Positions 1 through 13,138 of a stretch of 64,000 nucleotides of DNA are shown here, piece after piece. The DNA is from Lojkania enalia (lineage: Eukaryota; Ascomycota; Dothideomycetes; Pleosporales), in assembly GCA_010094045.1 (NCBI GenBank), contig ML986580.1, positions 698,059-762,058 of the forward strand, written 5' to 3'. The translations under genes and the position numbers were made by a program. The notes beneath the pieces were generated by a model. That model did no database searches and was not told the origin of the DNA. It saw nothing but the letters and a program-made list of their open reading frames with translations. The stretch's first letter is position 1, and every line of letters starts with the position of its first letter.

Positions 1-16
1 ATCTTCTTGTTCCGAT

Positions 17-313
17 CTAGATATTGCTAGAGTTGATGGAAATCGCAAAGTGACGCGCAGTGCAGTGAGTACAAGGAAAATCTGGTAAACTCTTTAGGAT
101 TATAGTAGAAAATTCGTCTAGATTACCAGCGATCGTTAGAATATGAAAGCTAAATCTAGTTCCAACAGCGGCTAGCAGTCCATGATTTATACTTTGCGTT
201 CGCGTCAATCTAAACATTTTACCAGAATCAAACGCCGCACACGAGTCTCCGAAGACGACATTGGCAGGCGATTTAACTACCGAATCAGAGATAGAGTAGC
301 ACAGGAAGACCAT
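17..313 (-). CDS. Uncharacterised 98-residue ORF at the window edge
   Basis: An ATG-initiated 98-residue frame ending in TAA/TAG-type stop near the left edge. The product is cysteine-containing and mixed polar/hydrophobic (for example GDSCAAFDSGKMF and CTHCTARHFAIS), and reads like coding sequence more than like a chance ORF, but I do not recognise a family. It could be one exon of a larger gene, or a relic. There is no transcript or splice evidence that I can see. Function unknown. Confidence 0.25.
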   Translation of the reverse strand: MVFLCYSISDSVVKSPANVVFGDSCAAFDSGKMFRLTRTQSINHGLLAAVGTRFSFHILTIAGNLDEFSTIILKSLPDFPCTHCTARHFAISINSSNI

Positions 314-2897
314 CGCAAGAGAGACTAGTGCAATCCTTCAACTTGATAAGAAAACGAGGCAACTGTATAAGGGTTGTTATATGCATGTCGCCTGTTTTGG
401 AATGTATAGGCGCGTAACCGCCATAGCAACTCCGAAGGATGGCGCAGCGTCAAGCGCTTAATCCTTCGAATCACGGCGATTCAATATATCTTACCTTGAT
501 TCGTGTCGTCTGGAGTAGCGCCAGGCTGCAAGCCGCAGTTAGCTTTCACACTAGTCTCATGCAGGCTTGCGGGCAAATTCGCATTCCGTTCCTTTGCCTC
601 CGATGCAAAGGACTTGGTAGCGTATGGCTGAGGCGAGCGTAGGAAAGCCATCGGGCATATCACCCATATGAGTCAACACTTACCACAGGACCAGACCCCG
701 ACGCATAGCGGAGGCAGTGCTATGCTGCTACATTCCGTTGCAGTAAGCCTTTTGGAGGAGGCCGGGACTAGATCCTAGGATTCCCTGGAACACTCTATGG
801 TTATCACACCTAGACATTCGGTAATTGGCCCTTATTGAATATCCAGCGGGGTTTTTGTGCAAATATTGGAAATGAACGCCGCAACTAAGTGGTGCCTTTT
901 CCGTTTCGACTCATGACAGGCGGAAGAAATCACGCAAAATTATTGGATATCAAAGGTAGGAACAGAACTTCCAATAGGCAACGGCTTGTGCCACTCCGGT
1001 GAAGAAAAGCAAAATCTCAGCAAAGTGCGACTGAATCCTGCTGGATCACCTGAAATACAAAGTGAAAACCTGCAAACGGTAACGACTTCTGTCATCCTCC
1101 ATGAACGTATGATCCTCGCTCAGGACATTCCGGGCCTTTTTGATCCTTTCACCGCAAAAGAAACACCTAATAGCGAGAAGGTCATCGGTATTGGAGGTAG
1201 AGAGGCGAAGGAATGATGTGCCACAGGCTTAATTAATGAATTGCGGCGTGTGTGGTATCAGGTGCTGATGGACGCAAGGCTCAACTGTTCCTGCAACCTT
1301 AGCGACGTTTCAGTAGGCCGGCTTTGGCTTATGCATTGTAAGCCTATTCCTTTCCGTCAGCAAATCCTTATTCCTGCTATTCATATGATCATATCCGATC
1401 AGGTATTCCTATTAAGGATCGCTTATTGCAGAGTTCATCGCTCCGGTAGAGGAGCCAAGTCGTATTATGGAGACGCGGTTTATACCTGGACTTAGAAATC
1501 TTCAATGGGAAAGACATCGCTGGAGCATCCTTCGAGTAAGGCTCGACGCTAGGGATACATGTGGGTACGGCCCTCTTCGAACCCATCAGTTCTGAGGATT
1601 TAGCAAGATAAACCAGTCGAACAGAATTCACGATGCCCCAATTCTCGCAACTGTTAATAAATGTCAGCATGTAATAATTAAGGAAGATACTGACATAGAG
1701 GCTCAGTTGGTGGCTAAGTAGGTTTTTTTGAGACAAAGATTATTCTGTATCCTTAAGGCGTACTAGAAGAGAAACGGGGTTTTTGTTTCACGCATGGGAG
1801 CATTCAAGGAGCCATTCAATAAGGAAAACCCACCTCTAGGGGATGTGGGGATTGGAGTGGATGAATGACGAGGGTGACGGATGTTGTAACCGCCAGGCGA
1901 CTAGGGTCAACCCCACTTTAGGTGGTAGAGTTTGTGGCTCAGTGTTGAAAATCGGCGATTGCAAATTTTTAATTGTATCCAGCAATCTAAAATATTCACA
2001 GATATCTTTTTGGCTAGTAGAATAGTAGCGCGACGACTTTAATTCTTCTCACATTTCTGATTTGAACCCTAATTACTCTATAGCTGAAGATTTCTAGTGC
2101 AGCACTGCGCTCAGTCGGATAACTAGTTGATATTTTGCAGAATATTCTCCGCCTTCGCTACAGATTTGCACGGAGCATATAAGGCGCTCACCAGCTACTA
2201 AGCCATTATTGTCTATTATTGCTCTCTCTCTTAAGTAATGCAGATGTTAAGGTCTTATTCAGTCTTTCAATAATTGTAAATTGGTAATCCTTTCCCTAAA
2301 ATTAGATTTGATCGCCTAGACTTCTGCATTACTAGAATAGGCTTTATTCTATAAGATAATGCCTTAGCCACTTAATAGGTCTTATGCCCGCAACTGTGCT
2401 TGCATGCCTTCTACTGGATACAAAATCCCCAAAGCTCTACTTTAGCACTGTAGTCTTCAGCGCGGGAAGGTAATCCTCAATATTTAAGCTTCTAGTAAGT
2501 TTAATACAGTATGTCTATCATAGAAAACACCGTGTGTCGAGCTGCAATGCGTAACTACCTACACAAGGTATATATACACATACGAGTGATTGAGAAAATA
2601 ACTTTCTGCTGGATACAACTATTATGCAAATATCTTGACTCTGATATGTTGCAAACGAAGAGAATGATTGTAGGGCCCATATCGTTATCGTTCGTCCTAG
2701 CTCTCACCTTTGGGACTTTTCTCCGCAATGAATTCCTCATCTTTTGTGCCCAGGCTCAATGTAATAGTCATCTATAAAAGCCACCGGCGAGAAACAAGTG
2801 TAGCCTAACTTCCTCAATCGAAAGGGCCGAGGGGGTATATTATTTCCAATAATATATCCGTTCCACTTCCACAGTACAGAAAAATTTCACCGGTGGT
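314..2897. other. Gene-poor stretch
   Basis: Only short, unrelated ORFs occur here and none looks like a complete gene. A plus-strand open frame around 1390-1700 has some coding character (including a run beginning SLIAEFIAPVEEPSRIME) but is interrupted and was not assignable. The stretch is AT-rich with many stops, as expected for decayed or non-coding DNA. Confidence 0.4.
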
Positions 2898-3001
2898 CCG
2901 TTCAACACTACCGAGACGTGTTTCACCCCGCCCAGTTCCCGTTTTACAGTACCGACAACCCGTTCTGCACTGCCCACATCCCGTTTTATGCTCCCGGAAA
3001 T
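2898..3001 (+). repeat. Degenerate 21-bp tandem repeat, about five units
   Basis: Units beginning with cccgtt recur every 21 bp. The three clearest are at 2939-2959, 2960-2980 and 2981-3001. A more diverged unit starts at 2898, and the 2918-2938 unit is very poor. In one frame the unit reads as seven codons beginning Pro-Phe (PFYSTDN, PFCTAHI, PFYAPGN), so it could be a relic of a coding repeat. Unit boundaries are approximate. Confidence 0.45.
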
Positions 3002-3273
3002 CTTTTCATTTCGATGGCGTCGGCAAAACTCTGTTAGCCCCTAGTATCCTAGCAGTCTAAATAGGAAATAATTTAGCCGTCCGCTCGATTGGATTCCACT
3101 ATCTCATCAGTATAGAGCCAGGGCCAATAATCACAATCTCAAGAGATATTGTACAATAACTTCCTTGAACTGTTACCAATAATCTGCCTCTAGTTTTACA
3201 TCTCCAGAAATTAGCCACGCAGAAACTTGATAGTGCAAGCATAGTCTAGTGACAACCATGGTAGCCATCAGAC

Positions 3274-3280
3274 ATATAAA
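3274..3280 (+). promoter_or_regulatory. TATA-like element upstream of the SGNH-like gene
   Basis: The sequence atataaa lies about 90 bp upstream of the proposed start codon at 3368, a plausible distance for a fungal core promoter. This is position and sequence only; no transcription start is known. Confidence 0.3.
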
Positions 3281-3367
3281 GAGGACTTGACAAAGCAATG
3301 CCAAAGACATTCCACATCAACATTTGATATCCAACGAAATTCAATTGTATCGAGCCCAATTATCACC

Positions 3368-3964
3368 ATGCGCTTTACTACACTCACTACATTCGCAGCT
3401 ACAAGCGCAGCTGCGGTGGTTTCGCCTTTCGCCGAGCCAGCCAACTCCATGGGCTTCATCGGCTGCTCAATGGCCGAGAACGTCGCTCAGGGATACGTCG
3501 CAGTCCAAGGAAAACGCATGTGGGGACCATATGGCACTAGCGGCATGGTCGTCCAATCCTGGACAAACACCAACTCGCAGTCCTGGCAGCTTTTTGACCA
3601 GCAAGCCGCCAGATACGGCAAACCTACAGCAGTTTGGATTCAGATCTGCATCTTCACAAATGGAGCCACGTACAACGAGGTCAAGCAGCTCATCGCCAAC
3701 ACCCGCCAACACGCAGCACCGGGCGCTATGATCTACATCACCGGCCAGCCTCTCTATTCTGCCGGACAATCTTGCTTCTTGGCCGGCGTCAATGGCCCAG
3801 AAAATACCGATGCCCTGGCTCAACAAGCTGCCGCGGATGCATCGCAGAATGTAACCTACCCGGGTTCGTTTCTTCTGAAGCAAGGAGAGGTCCTCGACGG
3901 CTGCCACGCTAACACACAGGGTCAGCAATCATTGGGTAGGCAAGCGTTGGCATTCTGGGGATGA
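3368..3964 (+). CDS. Secreted SGNH/GDSL-hydrolase-like protein
   Basis: A single-exon gene for about 198 residues. The N-terminus (MRFTTLTTFAATSAAAVVS) is a typical signal peptide, so the product is probably secreted. Mature sequence starts with a block-I-like GFIGCSMAENV, where GCS stands where GDS would be expected, and ends with DGCHANTQGQ, a block-V-like DxxH. These suggest an SGNH-type esterase fold, but Asp of the GDS triplet is absent and activity is unproven. I chose the ATG at 3368 rather than an in-frame ATG at 3287 because only the later one begins with the signal peptide. The gene is isolated: the nearest recognisable gene is 5.7 kb away. Confidence 0.75.
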   Translation: MRFTTLTTFAATSAAAVVSPFAEPANSMGFIGCSMAENVAQGYVAVQGKRMWGPYGTSGMVVQSWTNTNSQSWQLFDQQAARYGKPTAVWIQICIFTNGATYNEVKQLIANTRQHAAPGAMIYITGQPLYSAGQSCFLAGVNGPENTDALAQQAAADASQNVTYPGSFLLKQGEVLDGCHANTQGQQSLGRQALAFWG

Positions 3965-6900
3965 TCTGGTTGATGAAAATGATATGGATGTTTGCTCATA
4001 CTGTGTCCGTTTTTGAACCAGGGGCATTCTTCGTCTGTACATAACCACTCAAAACCATTCACAAATTCTATCACCTACAAACTGTCTAGCGTATGAATGT
4101 GTTCCTTTTCATTCTAGCGTACCTGTGAATCTTTCGATTGATGGGTTTAGGTGCAGTATAGAGCCTCACATGAATCCTCTGAATATTGGTCTTTGGGGCA
4201 AGTGTCTGGCTATCTGTCTCCTAAAGTAATAAGGAAATCAATATAGGTGTTTTTTCAGAATTAACGCCTGACGTCACTGGGAAATATTAATGCCATCAGT
4301 GTAATTCAATCCTCCCACGTGAATGCGGCACCTGCTCTTTCTAACTTAAACTCGGATGCTAGGCCCAATGATTTCACTTTCCTTGTCCTCTGATCTGATG
4401 AGCATTCGTGGCTTTAGCAAGAGACTTTTAATAGGGTCACGGGTGTAAACAACCAGGTACATGGAGCTCATGCTTGTGCCGATCTAGTATGCTTGGCTGA
4501 ACTTTGACGTTTGAAGAGGGTAGATTTGCGCCGGTTAATTATGCAGCGCACAGTCCCACTAGATCCCTCCCTGTCAAATGCATTCATATCCGTCCATTGG
4601 TCACGCTCTATAAATTCCTCTTAAAGAACACGTGGTAATTGATTGCGCAACAGTTAAATCCAGGGACATTCGTTCATCCACTAGCATTTTGTCTTTTCCG
4701 GTACTCAGCCGATTGCCGAACACGGGTCCCGAGCATGCTTTTCCCCCACTGATAATTTGCTTATGTACCGATTTCAGTACCGATATCAGATCTCCAAATT
4801 ATGTCTACGACCGTTATGAGAACCGTTTCCCGTCCAGAACATAGGTTTAGCCCATGATAACTAAATTTCATGTTCACTATTGACAGTTCGAGTCTAGTAG
4901 AATGGCTCTAGGATAATTCTTCAGAGGACCCATACTTTAGTCTGCTCAATCCCAAATTTCATAATGTCTTGAACGACGTTCTTTCCTAAAAGCCAAACCG
5001 AGCTAGATTGGGAATGTGTTCAATGTCTCGGCGATGCCCGTCTTCAGTCCTAACAGAACTTCTTAAAAGCCCTTTCTTGCTTCAGGAGCGGGCGCCTAGA
5101 CATTTCGCAATGTGTATCTCATCATGGAAGGTAGTGGGTCGAGAAACCGGCCAAAGCAAAGGTAAATGGTGCGTTTGAATTCGTAGGCTGACAAGCCTGG
5201 TTACATTGTGATACACAGACACCTGAGTTGGCCCAGCATGATCCGCGACAAGATTCAGAATTCTTTTACAAAAAACTCGCGAAATATATTTGAGGTGGTC
5301 ATTTATAGCGTCTATCAGCCGTGGCAAATTATATTTTCTAAAAATAACTACATAGAATATGACAGTACTACCCACCTCACCCCATCGTAATAAAAGCAAA
5401 ATTTATACAACTCCGCCGCCAATGACTATATGTCATTGGTGTTGACAGTGGTTGTCCGATCCTGTCAGCTTCAGCAGCCAACCGTCGGATTAGTGTGGGG
5501 TGTGGGCGATCGCAGGCGATTTTGCACTGGACTGTACAAAGTCCTCCAATTCGGCAAAAAGCCTCCAAGCTAGTATAAAAACAAAACCTCTCAAACTCCG
5601 GGACCCCCCCAACTCGAACTCCTCCTATCACCTTCACCTCAAGTACTTCACAAAGACATAACCTTAGTTTCGACCACGACCTTGATCACTAACTCTCGAC
5701 ACCAGGGTGATCGACGCTGTCCGACCGAACAGAGAGTGAGAAACACTCGGCACCGGACAGAGGTCACAATGTCTCTAGGCGATACTGATCTGCGGTTCAG
5801 TACATCTTTGAGCTCGATCGGATTCAAAGTCGTGGTTGGATCAAGGTATAGGGTGTGGTTCAAGGCTACAGGGTCCCTCGTGATGGCGATGGCTAGTTGG
5901 TTGCTACGATCATTGGGCTTCAAGAAGGATTATTGGAAGCTAAAGTCAAGCGTGTGGAATCTGATAATCATCGTACAGGGCCTCTTGACTAAGGCATGTG
6001 AGTGAGATTGATGGTGCTTCTCGCCTGGATAACCAGTTCAAGACGGTTGTACCTGATGTCTTACTACATCTGTGGACTGGAATGTAGATGAGCTGAACTG
6101 AGTAAAGAACAGCGGCCCTAATTGGATTGGGCAGGTGAATTTTGGAGTGAACTAGAAAGAAAAATTAGACATTATCATTCTTTTCAATATTATCCATTTA
6201 AGTTTATACCTTTTTGATGGATATTTAATCCGTGGGATACTATTAAACTAGGACAGCTCAGAGTTTCTTTAATCAACGTCGTCTATCCCGGCCATTGCTG
6301 AGGTGATGGCGTATCGTTTAAAGCAGCAAAGGTCCACCTAGAGCTGTCATCATTGATATAAGAGCTCGGTTCGAGTATATATATATATAGCACTGTATTG
6401 CAAGCGTAAATCTATCAAAGGATACTGCAAATGGATAATTTAGTCAGAAAAATAAAGGGGCGGAGGGAAGAGAGGGACTGCGAGACATCTTCATTTAAGA
6501 TTGCTGCTTACAAGGTTTATAGGGCTGGGTCGTCATCTTATTATAATTCAAGGGGATGCTACTTTGAAAGTCTTCGACCTAATTAATGTACAATGCCTAG
6601 GGCAATACTGTATGAACAACGATTCCGCTTCAATCAAAAAAGAGACATGGAATCAAGTTAGACGTTCTATAATTAGATATACTTATTTCAATACTCCCTT
6701 CTTTGCAGATGGCATGATGAGATTTCTTAGAGGTGGGCAAAAGACCTTGGCTAGATAGATTTGGCAATCGCGTAGCTATATCGTACTTTTCCCATTTGAG
6801 CCATGAAACCATGCACCTCCTAATAAGCGCCGGATCGAAACATTATACCAGGCCTCAGGCGTAAACCGCAGGATGTGCATATGTGTCTCTATGTGTTTGT

Positions 6901-9651
6901 TATTGTGATGTCACGATATAGGGATAGGGAGATGAGGGTCACGTATACAACCAGTAATGAAACGAGCAATACTATTTAACTCTCAAGTGGTTGCTCTCTG
7001 CGCAGCAACAGACGAATGCTCCGTACTACTTGTATAGGAAGCCAGCTAGGCCGCATTAACAATCTCTTCCTTCTTCGAACCCATCCATTGTTATTGGTGA
7101 CTTTGAAGATTAATCTGTTTCCGAAGCAACGGGAGCGGATTATCTGGCGTATGAGACGCCGAGCGAGACTCAAGACGTCTCGATCTCTAACTCGCTTGGA
7201 GACTAAGGTCAAGTATTTGGTATCGATTGAAGGGGCATTCTATTACTTTCATAGTCAGCTTTTGTCAAACACAATAATCACTTCTCATGAATCTACTAGA
7301 GGGAAAGGGGAATATGGTATCGTAAATAAACGATTGAGCCGGGAACATTCACCTTCTAGACTATATCGCGCGCAAGTTCGGCAAGGCTAGGTACCGAAGG
7401 TGGAGCTCTGAACTGAGATCCAATGTAGGCAGTGTCAAAGGCGATGGCTGATGTATCAAGTCTTCGGTTTAGGGGTACGCCAGCGTGTTCGAGGAACATT
7501 GATCCGTAATGAGAGCATGATGCTCTAGTGTCGGTCTTGAATGAAGATAGTGCGGTGGTGCTTCTATGGATATGTCAGATGAGAATATTCTTAAAGCGGG
7601 AGCAATTTCGTTGATATCCAAAATTCTTACGAGAAATTCGACCAGTTTGAATCCTTCGAGGCTACCAAGGTTGGTGAAGTAAGAGACATATCGATATTTT
7701 TTTTTTTTAATAGCGTGGCTGAATGGGATTAGGACAAGTAGTGTGGTTTCGTTCATTGAGGCCTACGTGGGAAGCTCTTTAAATATGAGAATCGTACAGG
7801 AGTAGGACACAACGGACGAAAGAAAAAGTGCCACGGTGGTTATACCTTCTTGGGGTATGTTGATCTACTTTGTGCATGACGTTGCAATCGACGAAGATTT
7901 GGGCGCTTCGCGAGACAGGGGATTATGCTTGTGTGCTTAAGGCTGGTAATACTTAAGGTTTTGGTAGCGGCAAGGTCCCGGTGTAGATTCTATAATCCCT
8001 GCGCTAATCATTGTCCGGAGGTTTTGTATGGGCCATTAGATGCAAGTGCACCGCTAATATGCCAGCTAGTCGAGGAACAGATCACGAGCTATTGGTGTGT
8101 GGGATATTTGCTTTGTGCCTGCACACATGTTTAGTTCCGCACAAGATAACAACAGTTGCTTCCATTTAGATTTCAGGAATTTGACTTTCCATACAATCGC
8201 AGGGCCCACTATAGAAATTTGGATAGGCTTGAAAAAGCATTGCACGTGAAGACAATGCGAAGCTGAAAAATAAGCCCCGGAAATGGCCAGAGATTAAGAG
8301 GTAGGGTGGCCATAGGGCGGGAACGGAGGAAATCGACCTAGTTAACGTTTCGCAGCGCCAGACATGAGCGCGGTTCACTCTGAGGCTTAACAGGCGCTTA
8401 ACAAGGTTTCAACACTCAGAGTAAGCTTTGCATAACACAAAATATGCTATCGATTACTGTGCCATCGTGTTTATGCACCCCTGGACCGGTCAAAGAACCA
8501 AGCTTTGTTGGTACAGGGTTTTGACGGTCTCGCCGAGCTAGGGCACAACTATTTAGACCGCCGCCTCTGAAGATGGCAGAGATCAGCAACATTGCTCTCC
8601 TGCGCTTATCCTCGCTTCGGTCAGGGATTGAAGATACATATTAAGCAAATCGGAAATTCTGCATACGTCATCAAGAAGTGATACCCATCAGTGGTCAGTT
8701 ACTTTGGTGAAAGAAGATGACTCGAGAACAATTCTACCAAATTGGGCTACTAATGGGGTTGGCCCAGTTGCCAAATAATTTGTTTTGTTACTCAAGGTTG
8801 GAGGCTGCATAATGAAGTGAAGTGGTGTATAGCGAGCTTTTGCGATTGGTCACGGTTCGGTAACGCCCGGGCCGACATGCTCAGCTTCTCAGCCGATCTC
8901 TCTAAAGACCAACCTCACGCTTGAGGGTTCTCAATCATAGTCGCTTGATTCAACTGATATACAAGTATGCTATTATGGGACGGGTGGTAATGTATATGAG
9001 CTGCGGAGTGCCGACAGCCCCCCAGTTCGCATCGAAGTGGATCGTAAGCCGTGCATGGACGGGCCGCAAAACCCGCATTTTAATAACTATTTGCTCATAT
9101 AGAGATAAGAAGTGATGACAGCCCTTGATCTATTCATGATTGGCATGGTAGAGTTTTAGAGACGGGTTCGTTTTTCTTGTAATAGTAACTCTACCCAGAG
9201 ATATGCCGTGATAGGTAGCTCGCCCATGGAACGGTTCTTACGTAGCCCCCTTCCTTACCTATGACTTCCAGCTTCCTATTAAGGAAACTTGTCGATCATG
9301 AAAGAGTTGAAGAATCGACAGGGGCCTTCAGCAAGGAAATCTGTCGTAAGCAGTCGGAGACTAGGCTAGCGTGTTTGGACTTCTTACATGCATAAGCCAC
9401 GATCTCAAAATATTTCCATTGCAAGTCTCCAACGCAATGTAACGGAACTTCAGGCGTGTAATCCAGTGCGAAGATAGGCTCCCAAAGACCTGCACCTGAG
9501 CCCCTGCTTACGGCATTGGTAACGCCGCCGTGTAAGCGCGAAGATCAAGCGGAATTCGACCCCAGCTACAGTATCGAATGTGGATTATCGTAGGGCGATG
9601 AATATTACATAGTTTGCTAGGCTAAAACCTGTCCGTAAAAGAACGGAAGTT
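3965..9651. other. 5.7-kb stretch without recognisable genes
   Basis: Many short ORFs occur on both strands, none above about 125 residues and none with a domain I know. Simple sequence includes a TA run near 6378-6389 and an A/T run near 7698-7709. No transposase or tRNA was recognised. It may contain decayed repeats that a homology search would reveal. Confidence 0.4.
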
Positions 9652-12240
9652 TTACCCCCTCTCAGCGACGCAGAATCTCCTCTTGCAGCCTTCTTCTTTG
9701 CAGTGCATTGCATGCCAATGTTCATTCTCATGTTTTTTATACTCTTTCTTCGTCAATAGAGGCTCGTGCTTACAGCTATTGCACTTGAATTTAAGGACTC
9801 TTGATTGGGCCTTTTTCATGTCACCTGCTCTAAAATTGTCCATGCGCTTGGCGGGCCACCTAACATAAGTAGTTGTGGGAATGAAGAAGGACGCCATGGA
9901 ATCATCCGAAGATGCACTCGAAGTTGATAAACGTCGAGTACTGGTCAAAGTTTGAGGTGTGTCCATCGGTAGTGGCGTAGGCAAATTTAGACCTAAGCAC
10001 GCTGAGCTTATATCGAGAGTATTGGACTGGGACAGTGAAGCCGACACTTGCATCTCCGGATAGGTTTCTTCTGAGGTCTGAGCTGGAGCCGGAGCTGGTA
10101 TGAGTATGCTTGCGATAAAATCTTGGTCGAAGGTATAGTCTGGGAGACCGAGGTTTTGACGCATGGTAAAAATGTGATGCATCTCTACCTTCTCATTGGT
10201 ACCTAATCGGGCACCAGGATTTGTCTTTACTCTTCTTACCACACAATCAAGAAACTTTCTACTCGCGACATTAAATGCTGCGGTTCGAAATGTGGCCTGG
10301 ACGTCTGCTGGAACCATCTGTTGTAGACTAGACTCAAAATCACCATCTTGACCACTATACCACATAACTTGACGAATCGTAGGCTCTCGTGGGATCGGAA
10401 AAAACCCTTCACGCCACATTGTGGGCGTCTCGTGGAAAATCCGAGGGTGGCGGCCGTGATATCTGCTTATAAGCACCTCCATCACTTGCGAGAGCAAAGG
10501 TCCCGAAAATGTGCGGGCGGCGAGAAATATGGGTTCCGCTCCGCTATTGTCTCTCAGTTCACAGTTCGCCCCTCCATCGAGCAGAGCGCGAAGACGAGGG
10601 ACAATATCCACGGCTGGGCAGCGCTCAATGCATATTCTAAGGGGCGTGAGTCCGTTACTATCAGCAAAATTTGGATCAGCACCTCGCTTTAGAAGAACCT
10701 CGATGTCACGGAGAGTATCTGCAGGATGTCGCTTTGCAGCCGGGCAGAAACCGACGATTTCATGCAGTATATTTGATCCATTTCCCATTGGTGCTGCATC
10801 CACATGGTTGAGAAGACCTCGTGCTGAGAGTGGAGTTGAGTGCCATAGGACTTGGTGCTCGAAAGTGTTCCCCGATGGAGCCGAACAAGGAAAGCCGGTG
10901 AACGATGTCTGAAGGTTTGCGCCTTTGGAGAGAAACAGTTCCAAGCATTCGATTTCCACCGGGCTGAAGCTGATGATCCAATGAGGGTCTCCTTGCCATG
11001 GCTTGAGATATGTTTCAAACGGTGTAAGGCCCTCCTCATCAGGGTTCGGGGTATGTATGTTTGCACCGGCTTCAAGCAACATCTTGATAATCTTTAAGGA
11101 ACGTTCCCGTACGCCACTATCAGAACTCGTTGCCCGGCGGTCCAATGCAAATTGGAGCCCTGTTTTGAACCCCCTTCCATCCTGTGCCGGGCCGGGCTCA
11201 TCAACCAGAGCACCTTTGTCTAATAAAATACGAACGACGTCAGGTACATTCCAAAAGGCAGCTTGTAGCAACGGCTTCCAAGGACAATCTGGAGTTCCAT
11301 TGACGTTAGATAAGCCGCCGTTAATTAAAGTTTGCACGGTAAATGCTCTCCCGTTCTTGATTGCGTTGTGGAATGCCAGATCCGTGCCAAGGGGATGCCT
11401 TGTTCCTTTCGCCCCGTGGCTGAGAAGAACCTAGGACCGGTTAGCCTAAATATGGAAGACCCAGTAAGCGCAATGCTTACCCATATAACTGGCCCAGATG
11501 GTAGACCGCAGGCAATGTCAAAGAGGGTTTGATTGGGATGTTGCAGAATTACGCATTGTAGCATGGCCGGATGATCGAAGAAAGCACCATTTGGCGCATC
11601 GAACGGATTCCCGACAGGATCGTTAATATAGCTGGGATTCTTTAAAACAAGCTGCTCAAGTCTCTCAGAATCCGCATCCAGCACAGCGCCAAGCATTTCT
11701 ATCACAATCCCTCTACTTATAGTATCTAATCCTTCCCATGGGTTACGTGAAGGAATAAGACTAAAATTTAGGTCAATTATTTGTACAACAGTGCTGACTT
11801 GAACGAAATTTGCGCTTACTTACATCTCTGCCTCTTCTAATAGGGCCACAACCGGTTCAGTAGCTGCACTATCGTCACTATCTCCATCTCTCTCTTGCTC
11901 GATGCCCACTGCATCTTCTCCGGTACTTCGATCTCGAGTACCCCTTCGAGGTTTGTGTCTCATATACCCCCATTCTTTCAACTTATTCCGATATGCTCTC
12001 GTCCTGCATTGTAGTTAGCTCCGACCTCTAGTGCTATCTAAGTCAAACCTAGAAAATGCATACTCCGTTCATTACTTAACGAAACCGGCGAGGACCTAGC
12101 ACGAATGGGGAAATATCTACTTACGATGCTCTAAACTTATGCTTACTCTCCATAATCGCCTTGACTTCTTGAAGAGACTTCTTCTGATCCACAGAAAGCT
12201 CCTTAATATCTTGTCGGACAATATCCCAATCTTTCGTCAT
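9652..12240 (-). CDS. Clr5-domain ankyrin-repeat protein with a truncated C-terminal zinc finger
   Basis: Rebuilt as four exons: 12240-12125, 12003-11824, 11760-11481 and 11430-9652 (introns 121, 63 and 50 nt; phases consistent), giving about 784 residues. Exons 1-2 encode a Clr5-type domain: MTKDWDIVRQDIKELSV at residues 1-17, then a basic segment containing NKLKEWGYMRHK near residues 44-55. Ankyrin repeats follow from roughly residue 110 to 470 (for example VRILLDKGALVDE and EVLLKRGADPNFADSNG). A low-complexity Ser/Pro region leads to a C-terminal CNSCKHEPLLTKKEYKKHE zinc-finger-like motif and a second Cys pair (HCKEEGCKRRFC) that ends abruptly with AERG, without the expected His pair. Fungal Clr5-ankyrin proteins are of unknown function; DNA binding is only an inference from the finger. 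Confidence 0.8.
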
Positions 12241-13138
12241 TTTGATGAAGATGCAACCAGGCCAAAGTCCGCTAAATGCAAAACACTGGATCGAAAAAAG
12301 ACCACCAGCGAATGGATAGGATGCAGCAAACAGGGTGTCCGGATAGTTAGTAGGCCTACAAAGCCGTTCGTAAACGAGACCAGTCCTTGAAAAAGATCGC
12401 TCAAGAATTCCTCAAACACTCAGGATTTCGCGACGAAAATACGAGTCACAGAAAAAGGATCAAGGCGAATATCTAAGGGAATTAGCCCATTTTATGGGCT
12501 CCTGGATGGCGCCTGGTCCTGAAGTCGAGGTGGTAAGAAAGTGCAAAAATTCTGTAGGGACTAGTGGGCACCTTCAAAGTGCACTTTCCGTCCAGCCAAC
12601 CAGAGGGGAGCATGCGGTGGTCCGTGCCAAAGAGAGTGGCAGTGAGATGAGTAAGATGTGCATTTTCATGCTTCTTATCTCCGGTGCAGTTTTATCAGCC
12701 TTAGCATCACCGAATAGCAAATTCTGGTAGTTAATACATACTTATAAGAGATATCCTTCTCTTCGAAGTTAACGCTTAGCCTCCAACATCTCAGAGAACA
12801 CGGCTAAACGTGATGGAAGTGCGACTTGCATAAAGCCTAGCATAACCTCTAAGAATAGTCAACCAATCGAGATCCTCCTAGCCGCTTAGCCACAAATCGT
12901 GGCGCCTCCTTCCAAGACCTGCGCTATCCCATTTGTCAATACTACCACAAGAACAACTACGAAAGCTATCACATTTGTAATGATGAACAAGCGTTTGAAA
13001 TTAACTTTTCATGCAGGTTAAATAAGATCTAAGTACTCTAAATCAACCATTAAACATAGTTTCAATATGCACATACCCGTTCTCTACCAAATAGCCAACA
13101 GATACAAGAACCCTTAAATTCAAGAGACAGAAATAGTT
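12241..13138. other. Intergenic region between Clr5-ankyrin and nitrate transporter genes
   Basis: About 900 bp with the presumed promoter of the Clr5-ankyrin gene on its left and the 3' flank of the nitrate transporter on its right. A 78-codon plus-strand ORF (12494-12730) with a hydrophobic C-terminal end overlaps it but has no recognisable family. Confidence 0.4.

Noticed and set aside
3287..3367. Earlier in-frame ATG for the SGNH-like protein
   Set aside because: The extra 27 residues would precede and disable the signal peptide that begins at 3368.
6360..6390. tRNA B-box-like ggttcgag
   Set aside because: No A-box or cloverleaf pairing around it; it runs into a TA repeat.
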